44,545 nucleotides of DNA from Corallococcus carmarthensis (GTDB lineage: Bacteria > Myxococcota > Myxococcia > Myxococcales > Myxococcaceae). The notes under the pieces were generated by a model. That model saw nothing but the letters and a program-made list of their open reading frames with translations, did no database searches and was not told the DNA's origin. Position 1 is the first letter of the stretch, and every line of letters begins with the position of its first letter. The position numbers and the translations under genes are program-made. Positions 17,203 through 25,148 of the stretch are shown piece by piece. The stretch lies in the NCBI RefSeq assembly GCF_003611695.1, contig NZ_RAWE01000065.1, forward strand, positions 1 to 44,545. The letters run 5' to 3'.

Positions 17203-17916
17203 ATGGAAGCGCTGACCGCCGTGAAGGTCCTGCTCATCGTCACCAGCCACTCGCAGTTCGGGAGCACCGGGGAGAAGACGGGCTTCTGGTTGGAGGAGCT
17301 CGCCGCGCCATACGAGCAGTTCACCAAGGCCGGAGCCCAGGTGGACATCGCCTCGCCGCTGGGCGGCAAGGCGCCCGTGGATCCGCGCAGCGAGAAGGAG
17401 GCGACGGAGGACACGCGCGCCTTCCTCGCCGACGCCGAGGCGACGAAGAAGCTGGCGAACACGAAGGTGCTCGCGCAGGTGAAGGACACCTACGACGCCT
17501 ACTTCGTGGTGGGCGGGCACGGCGTGATGTGGGACCTGTCGCAGCACGCGCCGGCGCATCAGCTGCTCTCCGCGGGCTACGCGCGGGGCGCGGTGGTGGC
17601 GGCGGTCTGCCATGGCCCGGCGGCGCTGGTGGGCGTGAAGGGCCCGGACGGCAAGCCGCTGGTGGCGGGCAAGCGCGTGGCGGCCTTCAGCAACGCGGAG
17701 GAGCAGGCGGCGAAGTTCGACGCCATCGTCCCCTTCGCGCTGGAGACGCGGATGCGCGAGCTGGGTGCCCGCTACGAGTCCGGCCCGTTGTGGAAGAGCT
17801 TCACGGTGCGCGACGGGCGGCTCGTCACCGGGCAGAACCCGGCGTCCTCCGCCGCCACCGCGCAGGAGGTCCTCAACGTCCTGCGCGAGAAGAAGACCCC
17901 GGCCCCCAAGGGCTGA
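17203..17916 (+). CDS. DJ-1/PfpI family protein (Hsp31-like)
   Basis: A 237-residue protein. The start MEALTAVKVLLIVTSH has GGGAGA upstream; a longer opening into the LysR promoter is rejected. Family motifs: TGFWLEELAAPYEQF, AYFVVGGHGVMWDL, the nucleophile elbow AAVCHGPAALV and FTVRDGRLVTGQNPASS. This matches the glyoxalase/deglycase-like Hsp31 branch. It is paralogous to the DJ-1 gene at 3644-4387, with clearly alignable C-terminal halves. It is divergent from a LysR gene and converges with the dioxygenase gene, whose stop codon lies 12 bp away. Confidence 0.88.
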   Translation: MEALTAVKVLLIVTSHSQFGSTGEKTGFWLEELAAPYEQFTKAGAQVDIASPLGGKAPVDPRSEKEATEDTRAFLADAEATKKLANTKVLAQVKDTYDAYFVVGGHGVMWDLSQHAPAHQLLSAGYARGAVVAAVCHGPAALVGVKGPDGKPLVAGKRVAAFSNAEEQAAKFDAIVPFALETRMRELGARYESGPLWKSFTVRDGRLVTGQNPASSAATAQEVLNVLREKKTPAPKG

Positions 17917-17928
17917 GGCCCGCCGCCG

Positions 17929-18765
17929 TCAGCCGAACTGGAAGCCGGAGATGCGCGTCCCCATCATGGAGCCGGCCCAGGAGGTGGTGCCCCGGTCCTC
18001 ACCGGCGGCACCGGCGACGACCATCAAGGGGAGCAGGTGCTCCTCGCGCGGATGGGCGAGCCGCGCGTAGGGCGCCTGCGTCCACTGCGTGAGCTTCTGG
18101 TCACGCACGTCCGCGGGGGAGGTGGCGGCGTCCTGGACCCACGCGTCGAACTTCGCGGAGACCTCGTGCGCGCGCGGATCCCCGAAGGCGCGCAGGTTGT
18201 GGAACGACAGCCCGCTGCCGATGATGAAGATGCCCTCGTCGCGAAGCGGCGCGAGCGCCCGTCCCATCCGCAGGTGCTCCGCCGGATCCAACCCCTGTTT
18301 CAGCGACAGTTGGACGCACGGGATGTCCGCCTCCGGCCAGGTGACCTTCAGCGGAATGAAGGTGCCGTGGTCGTAGCCACGCTCGCGGTCCTCCGACGTG
18401 GCGAAGCCCGCCGTGGAGAGCAGCTCGCGCACGCGCGCGGCGAGCCGTGGGCTGCCCGGCGCCGGCCAGGTGATGCGGTACGCCTCCGGCGGGAACCCGT
18501 AATAGTCATACAGGATCGGTGGCGCGTCGGAGGTCATCACCGTGGCCACGGGCTCCTCCCAGTGGGCGGAGATGACGAGCAACGCCTTGGGGGGCGTCGC
18601 GAACTGCTGGCCCACCTGACGCAGGTAGGTCGCGAGCGACTGGACCTCCGCTTTCGGAAGGCCCATTTCCACGAACGGCCACGGACCGCCGCCGTGCGGG
18701 ATGAAGACAACGGGGAGGCGCGAGGAGTGGGAAGGGTCTGTCGGCATGGGGGCTCTCGACGCCAT
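17929..18765 (-). CDS. DODA-type extradiol dioxygenase (LigB-like)
   Basis: A 278-residue member of the class III ring-cleavage superfamily. Metal-ligand and active-site histidines are visible in PVVFIPHGGGPWPF (residue ~24), VISAHWEEP, YDHGTFIPL and GSGLSFHNLRAF. The fold and length match the DODA/YgiD branch, which opens catecholic rings with a metal ion; the actual substrate is unknown. A second in-frame ATG six codons later (MPTDPS) is an equally plausible start. Tail-to-tail with the DJ-1 gene. Confidence 0.88.
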   Translation of the reverse strand: MASRAPMPTDPSHSSRLPVVFIPHGGGPWPFVEMGLPKAEVQSLATYLRQVGQQFATPPKALLVISAHWEEPVATVMTSDAPPILYDYYGFPPEAYRITWPAPGSPRLAARVRELLSTAGFATSEDRERGYDHGTFIPLKVTWPEADIPCVQLSLKQGLDPAEHLRMGRALAPLRDEGIFIIGSGLSFHNLRAFGDPRAHEVSAKFDAWVQDAATSPADVRDQKLTQWTQAPYARLAHPREEHLLPLMVVAGAAGEDRGTTSWAGSMMGTRISGFQFG

Positions 18766-18894
18766 TCAACTCCACGGGCGGACCGGAGCACCACCGCACT
18801 CCGAGTGGTTCACTCCATCTGCTTGAGACACGACGTCTTCTGCGATGAAATCGCGCGGGAGACGGAGGGGCCGTCCCGCCGCGAAGGGGGTTGC

Positions 18895-19350
18895 ATGAAG
18901 AGCATCATCGGCTGGGCGCTGGCCTGCTTCGGAGTCATTGGCTTTGGCTCGGAGATCGACAACCTGCGCAAGGGCACGGCGGACCACACGGTCACGGGGT
19001 TCATCCTCGCCGCCCTCTTCGTCCTTGGAGGCCTGGCGCTCGTCCGCTCCGCGCGGCGCGCGAAGCTGCCGCCCGAGCTGAGGGATGCCCCCTCCGTGTC
19101 GCGGCCCGCCCTGGACGCTCGCGGCATCGAGCGGGCCGTGCTCGCCTGCGCGAAGCAGAACGGCGGCCGCGTCACCATCGCGGAGGTGGCGGCGGACGGT
19201 CAGCTCTCGTTCACCGAAGCCAAGGAGGTGCTCGAGGAGCTTTCCCGCGCGGGCGCCTGCACCGTCGATGTCACGGAGAACGGTGCGTTCATCTACGAGT
19301 TCAGCGGGTTGATGCCGCGTGAGACGGCTCGCGCGGCGCTCGAACCCTGA
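18895..19350 (+). CDS. Small membrane protein with winged-helix-like C-terminus
   Basis: A 151-residue protein. AAGGGGG precedes the ATG. Two transmembrane helices are predicted (IIGWALACFGVIGFG and VTGFILAALFVLGGLALV). After the Arg/Lys-rich SARRAKLPPEL a cytoplasmic domain follows (RGIERAVLACAKQNGGRVTI, then LSFTEAKEVLEELSRAGACTV), with the helix pattern of a small winged helix as in proteins that control their own membrane insertion or sense DNA. No named family recognised. A longer upstream opening only exists because it is antisense to the dioxygenase gene. Confidence 0.7.
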   Translation: MKSIIGWALACFGVIGFGSEIDNLRKGTADHTVTGFILAALFVLGGLALVRSARRAKLPPELRDAPSVSRPALDARGIERAVLACAKQNGGRVTIAEVAADGQLSFTEAKEVLEELSRAGACTVDVTENGAFIYEFSGLMPRETARAALEP

Positions 19351-19366
19351 ACCGCACGCCGCATTC

Positions 19367-19795
19367 CTAACGCCCCAGCTTGAGGGTGACGGTCGCCGTG
19401 TCCTCCACCGTTCCCTTCAGCGTGAAGCGCAGCTCCCAGACGCCGGGCATGAACAGGTCCGCGTCGGACACCTCGAAGGTTCCCGGCTCGCGCGCGGTGA
19501 CGCGTGGGACTTCGGAGATGCCGTGGCCCATGGCGGGCATCCAGGGCTGGACGGACAGCACGACACCGGACACCGGCTTCCCCGATGCGGCGTCGGTGAT
19601 TCGCACCTGGAACACCTGCACGCCCCTGCGAAGCGGCACGGCCGCGGAGAGAACCTCCACGCGGAGCCGGCCCGATGCGCTGGTCGCCGTTCCCACCGTC
19701 GCCGCCGCGCTCACGATTCCCGCGTCGCTCCCGGCGTCTGGAACGGCGGAGGGCGTCGCGCCCAGCAACAGCATCCCCATCATCAGTGCCTTCAT
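19367..19795 (-). CDS. YtkA-like exported protein
   Basis: A 142-residue protein. The leader MKALMMGMLLLGATPSAVPDAG is a signal peptide followed by a DAGSDAG linker. The beta domain has the YtkA/FixH-like pattern: VQVFQVRITDAASGKPVSG, then WMPAMGHG (Met/His positions), ending in GVWELRFTLKG. YtkA-like proteins are found near copper-handling and cytochrome oxidase genes, which fits the Sco genes divergently transcribed here. GAGGAG precedes the start. Function in metal trafficking is inferred from the family. Confidence 0.8.
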   Translation of the reverse strand: MKALMMGMLLLGATPSAVPDAGSDAGIVSAAATVGTATSASGRLRVEVLSAAVPLRRGVQVFQVRITDAASGKPVSGVVLSVQPWMPAMGHGISEVPRVTAREPGTFEVSDADLFMPGVWELRFTLKGTVEDTATVTLKLGR

Positions 19796-19898
19796 CACGT
19801 CTCCTCGCGGCCTCTGCTGTAGCGGAAGTGGGCTGGACCGGATCTGCGACAAGGTGCCGCATCGCGCATGAGGTCCGGATGCGACAGGGTGCTCCGTC

Positions 19899-20447
19899 AT
19901 GGTTGCCCCTCCGTCATCCTCCGAGCGGTCCCGTCCATGGGTGCTCGGGGTGTTGGGAGTTGTAGGGCTCACCGTGTCCGCGCTGGCGTGCGCGGCGCTC
20001 GTGCTGGTGCTGGACTTCGCCTGGTCGGAGGCGGCCCCGAAAGACACCTCGTGGGAGCTGGCCGTGCCACCGCCCGTGTATGGCCCGCTGCCCGCGTTCA
20101 CGCTTCGCGATGACCGGGGCCAGCCCCTGGAGACGGGGCAGCTTCATGGACAACTCACCCTGATCCAATGCGCGTTGGAGGCGGATGCGCATCCGCGCCC
20201 ACTTCTGCGACAGGTCCGGGAGCAACTGAAGGCCGACGGTGTCCCGGTCCAGGTCGTCATCGCGACGTCGCGCGACTCCACGGTGCTCCACCCGGATTGG
20301 CAGCCACTGCGGGACAGCGGACGCCTCCTGTTGCTGGTGGACCAACGCCTCCAGGTCCGGGGCGTCTACGACTCGAGCCAGGCGCCAGCCACCTCCGAAC
20401 GCGTCATCGAAGACGCGCGCTGTCTGCGCTCCTGCCCTCCTCCATGA
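19899..20447 (+). CDS. Sco-like membrane-anchored protein lacking the CxxxC motif
   Basis: A 182-residue protein with one N-terminal transmembrane helix (LGVLGVVGLTVSALACAALV). PVYGPLPAFTLRDDRGQPLE aligns with the next gene (LPLYGPLPRFELTAQTGRPF), so it is a Sco/thioredoxin-fold relative. The expected copper-binding CPTVC is absent: the position reads TLIQCALEADAHP, with a single cysteine, and the late histidine is missing too. It overlaps the next gene by ATGA and is probably translationally coupled. It may be a partner or decoy for the canonical Sco, or a decaying copy. Confidence 0.75.
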   Translation: MVAPPSSSERSRPWVLGVLGVVGLTVSALACAALVLVLDFAWSEAAPKDTSWELAVPPPVYGPLPAFTLRDDRGQPLETGQLHGQLTLIQCALEADAHPRPLLRQVREQLKADGVPVQVVIATSRDSTVLHPDWQPLRDSGRLLLLVDQRLQVRGVYDSSQAPATSERVIEDARCLRSCPPP

Positions 20448-21127
20448 AGCCTACGTCCCCCTCATCACGCAGGAACCTCCCTTGGCTCGTGCTCGCGGGG
20501 GCGCTGGTCATCGCGCTGCTGTTCGCCGCGGGGCCCCGCATCCAACGGGAACGTGCGCGCATCGCCGCGGCGAACCTCCCCCTGTACGGACCGCTCCCGC
20601 GCTTCGAGCTGACCGCCCAGACGGGTCGTCCCTTCTCCGACGCCGACATGCGGGGCCACCTCTACGTGGCGGACTTCTTCTTCACCCGCTGTCCCACTGT
20701 CTGCCCATTGCTCACGGAGAAGATGCTGCGGGTGCAGCGACAGGCCCGGGAGCAGGGACTGGACCTGCGCTTCGCTTCGTTCAGCGTCGACCCCCGCCAC
20801 GACACGCCGGAGCGGCTGACCGCCTATGCGCGAGACCACCGCATCGACACGTCCAACTGGACGCTGCTGACGGGTCCGTTGGACCAGGTGGAGACGACCG
20901 TCCTGGAGGGCTTCCGGGTGATGATGGGCCGCGACGCCGACGCGGGCGAGGACGACTTCTTCAGTGTCTTCCACGGAGAGCACTTCGTCCTCGTGGACGC
21001 CCGGGGACAGCTTCGCGGCTACTACAAGGTCACGGAGGGAGAGGGAGGACTGGAGGCCCTGCTCCGGGACGCGCGCTTGCTGGCGCTGGCACCGGAAGAT
21101 CCGCCCGAGGCTCCTGCGTTGAGATAG
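20444..21127 (+). CDS. SCO1/SenC family copper chaperone
   Basis: A 227-residue protein. One N-terminal anchor (WLVLAGALVIALLFAAG) precedes a thioredoxin-like domain with FFFTRCPTVCPLLTEK: the CxxxC copper site near residue 86. SVDPRHDTPERL and FSVFHGEHFVLVD carry the late histidine ligand. Sco proteins deliver copper to, or reduce thiols of, cytochrome c oxidase subunit II on the outer face of the inner membrane. The start ATG overlaps the preceding stop codon, which supports an operon with the cysteine-less homologue. No oxidase genes are in view. Confidence 0.92.
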   Translation: MKPTSPSSRRNLPWLVLAGALVIALLFAAGPRIQRERARIAAANLPLYGPLPRFELTAQTGRPFSDADMRGHLYVADFFFTRCPTVCPLLTEKMLRVQRQAREQGLDLRFASFSVDPRHDTPERLTAYARDHRIDTSNWTLLTGPLDQVETTVLEGFRVMMGRDADAGEDDFFSVFHGEHFVLVDARGQLRGYYKVTEGEGGLEALLRDARLLALAPEDPPEAPALR

Positions 21128-21248
21128 AGGCGCGGAATCCACTGAGCGTCCAGGACGCGGGCCCTCGCACCCAGGCTCGCGCACGGTTTCCTGGTAGGCG
21201 AGCCGCCAGACGTCCATTGTCTCCGGCGGTCCCCGCCTGGAAGCCCCC

Positions 21249-23198
21249 TTGAGCACCGCCGCACCTTTCCTCTTGAGCACGACAGCAGTCTCCCGCCCAG
21301 ACCCGAAGGCTGCCGCACCTGCACCGCGCGTGTGGCTGGTTGATGACAGCCCCACGCAACTGGCGCGGGCCCGCGAACTGCTTTCGAAGCACCACACGGT
21401 CGAGACCTTCAGCGACGCCGAGCAGATGCTGGAGCGGCTGTCCCTGGGGCAACCTCCTGACGTGCTCCTGCTGGACTGGCAGTTGCCGGGCATCTCCGGG
21501 TTGGAAACGTGCACCTACGTGCGCGAGCACCACGACAACGTCGCCCTGCCGATCCTGATGCTGTCCTCCCGGGGAACCCACGATGACTTCACGGAAGGGT
21601 TGCAGGCGGGAGCCAACGACTACGTCGCCAAGCCCTTCCACGACGCGGAGCTGCTCGCCCGGGTGGACAGCCTCCTGCGCGTCCGTGCCCAGGGCGAGCG
21701 GCTGAGGGAACGCGAAGCGTACCTGGCCACGACGCTCTCCAGCATTGGCGACGCCGTCATCACCACGGACCGCGCCGGACGCGTCGTCTTCCTCAACCCC
21801 GTGGCCGAGCGCATCACCGGATGGAGCACGCTGGATGCCCAGCAGCGGCCCGTGGCGGAGGTCGTCCGCATCATCGACGCCGTCACGCGAGAGCCCGTCT
21901 CGAGCCCCGTGGAGCGGGCGCTCGCGGTGGGGACGGTCCAGGGGCTCGCGAGGCCGACGCTGCTCATCCGCAGGGACGGGACCGAAGTCCCCATCGAGGA
22001 CAGCGCCGCGCCGATTCGCACGGGGCCGCAGGTCATCTCCGGCGCCGTGCTCATCTTCCGCGACGTCACCGAGCAGACCCAGGTGCGTCTGCGCAACGAA
22101 GCCCTGACGGAGCAGCTGCGCACCAGTGAGGCGGAGCAGGCCACGCTGCTCGACGCGATCCCGGCCCTCGTGTCGTTCGTCAGCGCGGACGAGCGTTACG
22201 GCCGCGTCAACAAGGCATACGAAGACTGGTTCGGGATTTCGCAGGACCTCCTCCGGGGCCAGCAGGTCCGGGACGTCATCGGGGAGGCCGCCTATTCCAT
22301 GCTGGGCCCCTTCGTGAAGCGGGGGCTGGCGGGGGAGAGCTTCACCTTCGAGCAGCATGACGTGCCCTATCGTCTGGGGGGCAAGCGGGACGTGAAGGTG
22401 TCCTTCATCGCGCACCGGGAGCCGGGGCAGCCCGTGGCGGGCTATGTCGCGCTCCTCCAGGACATCACGGCGCGAAGGAAGCTGGAGCAGGAGCGTGAGC
22501 TGCACGCGCGAAGGCTCCAGCAGCAGGCGGAGTTCGAACAGCAGCTCATCGGCATCGTGAGCCACGACCTGCGCAACCCCCTGTCCGCCATCCTCCTGGG
22601 GACGGAACGGCTGAAGCGCCAGGAGGTCCTGGTGCCCAACGTCAGCAGGACCGTGGACCGCATCCACGCGTCGGCTTCGCGCGCGGTGCGGCTGGTGAAG
22701 GAGCTCCTCGACTTCACGCAGGCCCGCCTGGGCGGCGGCATCCGCATCGGGCGCGGCCCCATGGACCTCCATGCGCTCAGCCGCACCGCCGTGGAGGAAG
22801 TGGAAGAGGCCCACCCCGCCGCCCGCGTGGAGGTGGTGGCGAGCGGCGATGGGCAGGGCGCGTGGGACGCGGACCGGCTCTCCCAGGTGCTTCAGAACCT
22901 GGTGACGAACGCGGTGAAGTACGGCCAGCCCGGGTCACCCATCCAGGTGGCGACCCACGGCGACAGCACCCAGGTGACGCTGCGGGTCCACAACGAAGGC
23001 GCCCCCATCGCACCCGAGCGCCTTCCGGACCTCTTCCAACCCCTCCAGCGGGGCACCCACCCGGTGGACCTCGCGAGCCGCAGCGTGGGGCTGGGCCTCT
23101 TCATCGTGAAGTCGATCGTCGACGCGCACCAGGGACACATCGACGTGAGGTCCGCGGCCGGAGAAGGCACCACCTTCACCGTGACCCTGCCGCGATAG
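21249..23198 (+). CDS. Hybrid protein: receiver, two PAS domains, histidine kinase
   Basis: A 649-residue soluble signalling protein. The receiver domain (residues ~26-150) has VDDS, phospho-acceptor aspartate in VLLLDWQLPG and the conserved lysine in YVAKPF. A PAS domain (~155-285; TTLSSIGDAVITTDRAGRV), a second PAS (~300-415; LLDAIPALVSFVSADERYGR) and a HisKA/HATPase module follow: H-box IVSHDLRNPLSAI, N-box QVLQNLVTNAVKY, G-box SVGLGLFIVKSIVDAH. No transmembrane segment is visible. TTG at 21249 is used, with GGAAG a few bases before it; the true start is uncertain. The receiver at the N-terminus suggests input from another kinase, with no obvious partner next door. Confidence 0.88.
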   Translation: MSTAAPFLLSTTAVSRPDPKAAAPAPRVWLVDDSPTQLARARELLSKHHTVETFSDAEQMLERLSLGQPPDVLLLDWQLPGISGLETCTYVREHHDNVALPILMLSSRGTHDDFTEGLQAGANDYVAKPFHDAELLARVDSLLRVRAQGERLREREAYLATTLSSIGDAVITTDRAGRVVFLNPVAERITGWSTLDAQQRPVAEVVRIIDAVTREPVSSPVERALAVGTVQGLARPTLLIRRDGTEVPIEDSAAPIRTGPQVISGAVLIFRDVTEQTQVRLRNEALTEQLRTSEAEQATLLDAIPALVSFVSADERYGRVNKAYEDWFGISQDLLRGQQVRDVIGEAAYSMLGPFVKRGLAGESFTFEQHDVPYRLGGKRDVKVSFIAHREPGQPVAGYVALLQDITARRKLEQERELHARRLQQQAEFEQQLIGIVSHDLRNPLSAILLGTERLKRQEVLVPNVSRTVDRIHASASRAVRLVKELLDFTQARLGGGIRIGRGPMDLHALSRTAVEEVEEAHPAARVEVVASGDGQGAWDADRLSQVLQNLVTNAVKYGQPGSPIQVATHGDSTQVTLRVHNEGAPIAPERLPDLFQPLQRGTHPVDLASRSVGLGLFIVKSIVDAHQGHIDVRSAAGEGTTFTVTLPR

Positions 23199-23204
23199 GC
23201 GGAA

Positions 23205-23241
23205 CGGGTCGATGTCCATGTCTCCCGTGAAGCCGCGCTGC
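23205..23241 (-). pseudogene. Tiny relic of a SitA-type toxin C-terminus
   Basis: On the minus strand this stretch encodes GFTGDMDIDPF, closely matching GFKGDMDIDQF in the SitA-like toxin of island B (28518-28554), including most bases over about 36 bp. Nothing else of the toxin is recognisable around it. It lies outside the array, between the histidine kinase and the hydrolase gene. Confidence 0.5.
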
Positions 23242-23358
23242 GGACCCAGGCCCCGGAGCAACAACACGGAATCCAGGACAACCGGAGCGCTTGGTGACTG
23301 GGGATGAGTAGACTCGCGCGGCCGTCCATCCTCGACCTGCCTTCGCCCGGAGAACAGA

Positions 23359-23970
23359 GTGTCGAACCCCACGATCCGCACAATCCTTGGCGCATCCGCC
23401 CCGGACTCGCTTGACCCCTTCAACACCGCACTGCTGGTGATCGACTTCCAGGAAGAATACTTCAGCGGGAAGCTGCCCATTCCGGATGGGATGCGCGCAC
23501 TGAGCAACGCCAAGCGGCTCATCGCCTTCGCGGATCGGCACAAGCTGCCGGTCTTCCACGTGTGGCACGTGAGCCCGTCCGGCGCGCCTGTCTTCGCCCA
23601 CGACAGCCCGACAACCTTCTGCCACCAGGACATCCAGCCGGCCGCTCACCACAAGGTCGTCAAGAAGAACCACATCAGCGTGTTCCAGGGCACGGAGCTC
23701 CATCACGAGCTGCAACTCTCCAGAATCAAGACGCTGATCATCTCCGGACTGATGACTCACGCCTGCGTGTCCGGCGCGGCACGGGATGCGGTCCCCCTCG
23801 GCTACAACGTCATCGTGGCGGACGACGCCTCGGCCACCCGGGACATCGATGCGCCCGGCGGCGGCACCATTCCCCATGATGTGCTGCACAAGTCCGCGCT
23901 GGTCACCATCGCCGACACCTTTGGCGCCGTCATGGGCACCAACGCCATCGTGAACTTGAGCGTCCGCTGA
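23359..23970 (+). CDS. Isochorismatase-like cysteine hydrolase
   Basis: A 203-residue protein. ALLVIDFQEEYF (residue ~25) carries the catalytic aspartate and TLIISGLMTHACVSGAARDA the nucleophilic cysteine (Cys ~135), with a lysine (KVVKKNH) between them, giving the usual Asp-Lys-Cys triad. The fold covers nicotinamidases, isochorismatases and related amidases; which applies is not clear. GGAGAACA precedes a GTG start. Its stop codon lies 5 bp from the left attachment core, so this gene is the left neighbour of the mobile array and presumably once converged directly with the SIMPL gene. Confidence 0.88.
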   Translation: MSNPTIRTILGASAPDSLDPFNTALLVIDFQEEYFSGKLPIPDGMRALSNAKRLIAFADRHKLPVFHVWHVSPSGAPVFAHDSPTTFCHQDIQPAAHHKVVKKNHISVFQGTELHHELQLSRIKTLIISGLMTHACVSGAARDAVPLGYNVIVADDASATRDIDAPGGGTIPHDVLHKSALVTIADTFGAVMGTNAIVNLSVR

Positions 23971-23975
23971 CGTGA

Positions 23976-24139
23976 AAGATGAGCGTCACCTTCATCAGTG
24001 CGACAGGAAACCTCACGCAGGACGCGCGGTTACCCACCTGTCGCCCTGGTTTCGCTCTGAGCGCCATCCCGTGCTGTTCCGGGACGTTTCCTGGTGTGCC
24101 CCTTCAATCCACGCTGGAGGGGCACACTGGGGGCACATG
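23976..24139 (+). repeat. 164-bp left-arm repeat, copy 1 (array left end)
   Basis: Begins with the 18-bp core (23976-23993) and is colinear, without length change, with copies at 27099-27262 and 32371-32534. Contains the inverted pair GCGACAGG/CCTGTCGC and a second, GTGTGCCCCT/AGGGGCACAC, ending in GGGGCACACTGGGGGCACAT. This is probably integrase/accessory binding DNA. Here the core is preceded by chromosomal sequence (CGTGA) and not by the VTLIFAIQ-coding bases. Confidence 0.85.
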
Positions 24140-24289
24140 GCGGCGCCAAATCAGCACCGCAGCCCATGCCAATCAAGCCACATCCTTGAGCGTCTACATG
24201 CCCATCGACGGGCTGTGAAACTTCTGTTCGATCCAGGGCCAGATCAGACGCCGACTCATCTCCACCCGGCATCGTCCGTGCCCTCGCAG

Positions 24290-24367
24290 CCTCATCAAGC
24301 AAGGTCGAGCGGTCTGTGCCGCGATGTTCTGGGAGAACTCCTCAACCAGACTTTCGAGGCCCATCAC
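24290..24367 (-). pseudogene. DUF2019 family gene with internal deletion
   Basis: A GTG/ATG start at 24367/24364, preceded by AGGAG, opens GLESLVEEFSQNIAAQT, matching the first 20 residues of the intact DUF2019 gene in island C. It then jumps directly to the bases around that gene's stop codon (GCTCGACCTTGC). Roughly 300 bp of the central gene are missing and the joint is out of frame. The flanking DNA beyond it still aligns with island C. Confidence 0.75.
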
Positions 24368-24377
24368 CAGACTCCTC

Positions 24378-25136
24378 TCAGGACGCCGCAGACCGTATGA
24401 GTCCCGCTAGGGCCAGCAGTTCGCGCACACGCCGCGCCAGAGCGATGTGCTCAGGATTGGTGACCGTGAATCGTTCAGGGGTCAAGATGATCAACGTGCC
24501 CTTGTCCCCCACCGGCTCGATGCGCACCGGAGCTGGAAGCGGCGGCACCGTGCCGATGCGGCGTGAGAGGTACGTGATCCAGCCCAAGGAAAAGGGGGCC
24601 GAGTCGGGCTCCCGGTACTGCATTCTGTAGGCGCTGGAGCCTGCTAACGCCCAATCCGCCTCCCAAGAAGACCCCATGCTGCGCACAACGTCCGTCAGCA
24701 CTGACGTCGTGAGCAACCGGCCCGCATTCGGCCCTTTCGATGGCAGAGAGAGTACGCAGTGGTTGGAAACGGCTTCTGAATACATGCCGCCATTGATGCG
24801 CAGGCTCACGTAATCAGCACCGCTCCCACCGTTGTCGAAGGAGAAGCGAAAGCCCAGTTGCTCGATGGCCGGCCCCCCCTTCTCGCGGTTAACGCCTCGC
24901 CGGAACAGTTCGGTCAAGGTGGGCACATCAGGCGGCATGAGGGGCACATTGCGCGCGTCCTTGCGTGACTTGGCTGGCTTGTACCATTGGGCCAGAAGGG
25001 GGTCGCACGAAGCCAGGAGGTTGAGGAAGGTTGCCGTTCGCCGCGCACACTCCTCGGGTGACTCCTTACGCGAGCCCCAGTAGGCGCCAGCATTGTAGGT
25101 TTCAGGGTAGGTCTCAGGCTCGGACTTACCGGTCAC
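24378..25136 (-). CDS. Imm52-family immunity protein (SitI-like), island A
   Basis: A 252-residue soluble protein. ETYPETYNAGAYWGSRKESP and ECARRTATFLNLLASCDPLL match the Imm52 family, which pairs with Tox-REase-5 toxins. A GTG start is used with GAGGAGA upstream; the gene begins 12 bp after the sitA stop codon, the expected toxin-then-immunity order. Against the island C copy, the ends are well conserved (TPERFTV-NPEHIALARRVREL) while the central ~100 residues differ more. It presumably binds and blocks the cognate toxin in the cytoplasm. Confidence 0.82.
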   Translation of the reverse strand: MTGKSEPETYPETYNAGAYWGSRKESPEECARRTATFLNLLASCDPLLAQWYKPAKSRKDARNVPLMPPDVPTLTELFRRGVNREKGGPAIEQLGFRFSFDNGGSGADYVSLRINGGMYSEAVSNHCVLSLPSKGPNAGRLLTTSVLTDVVRSMGSSWEADWALAGSSAYRMQYREPDSAPFSLGWITYLSRRIGTVPPLPAPVRIEPVGDKGTLIILTPERFTVTNPEHIALARRVRELLALAGLIRSAAS

Positions 25137-25148
25137 GATGTTCTCTCC

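Noticed and set aside
18037-18894. N-terminal extension of the small membrane protein
   Set aside because: It runs antisense to the dioxygenase gene; ATG 18895 has AAGGGGG upstream and begins a transmembrane helix.
21030-22814. 594-codon minus-strand open frame
   Set aside because: It is antisense to the Sco and histidine kinase genes, which have clear domain motifs.
23979-24218. Small protein MSVTFISATGNLTQDARL in the att repeat (also near 27100 and 32370)
   Set aside because: It begins in the attachment core antisense to the SIMPL gene, has no ribosome site, and reads different lengths after the repeat. Better explained as arm DNA.
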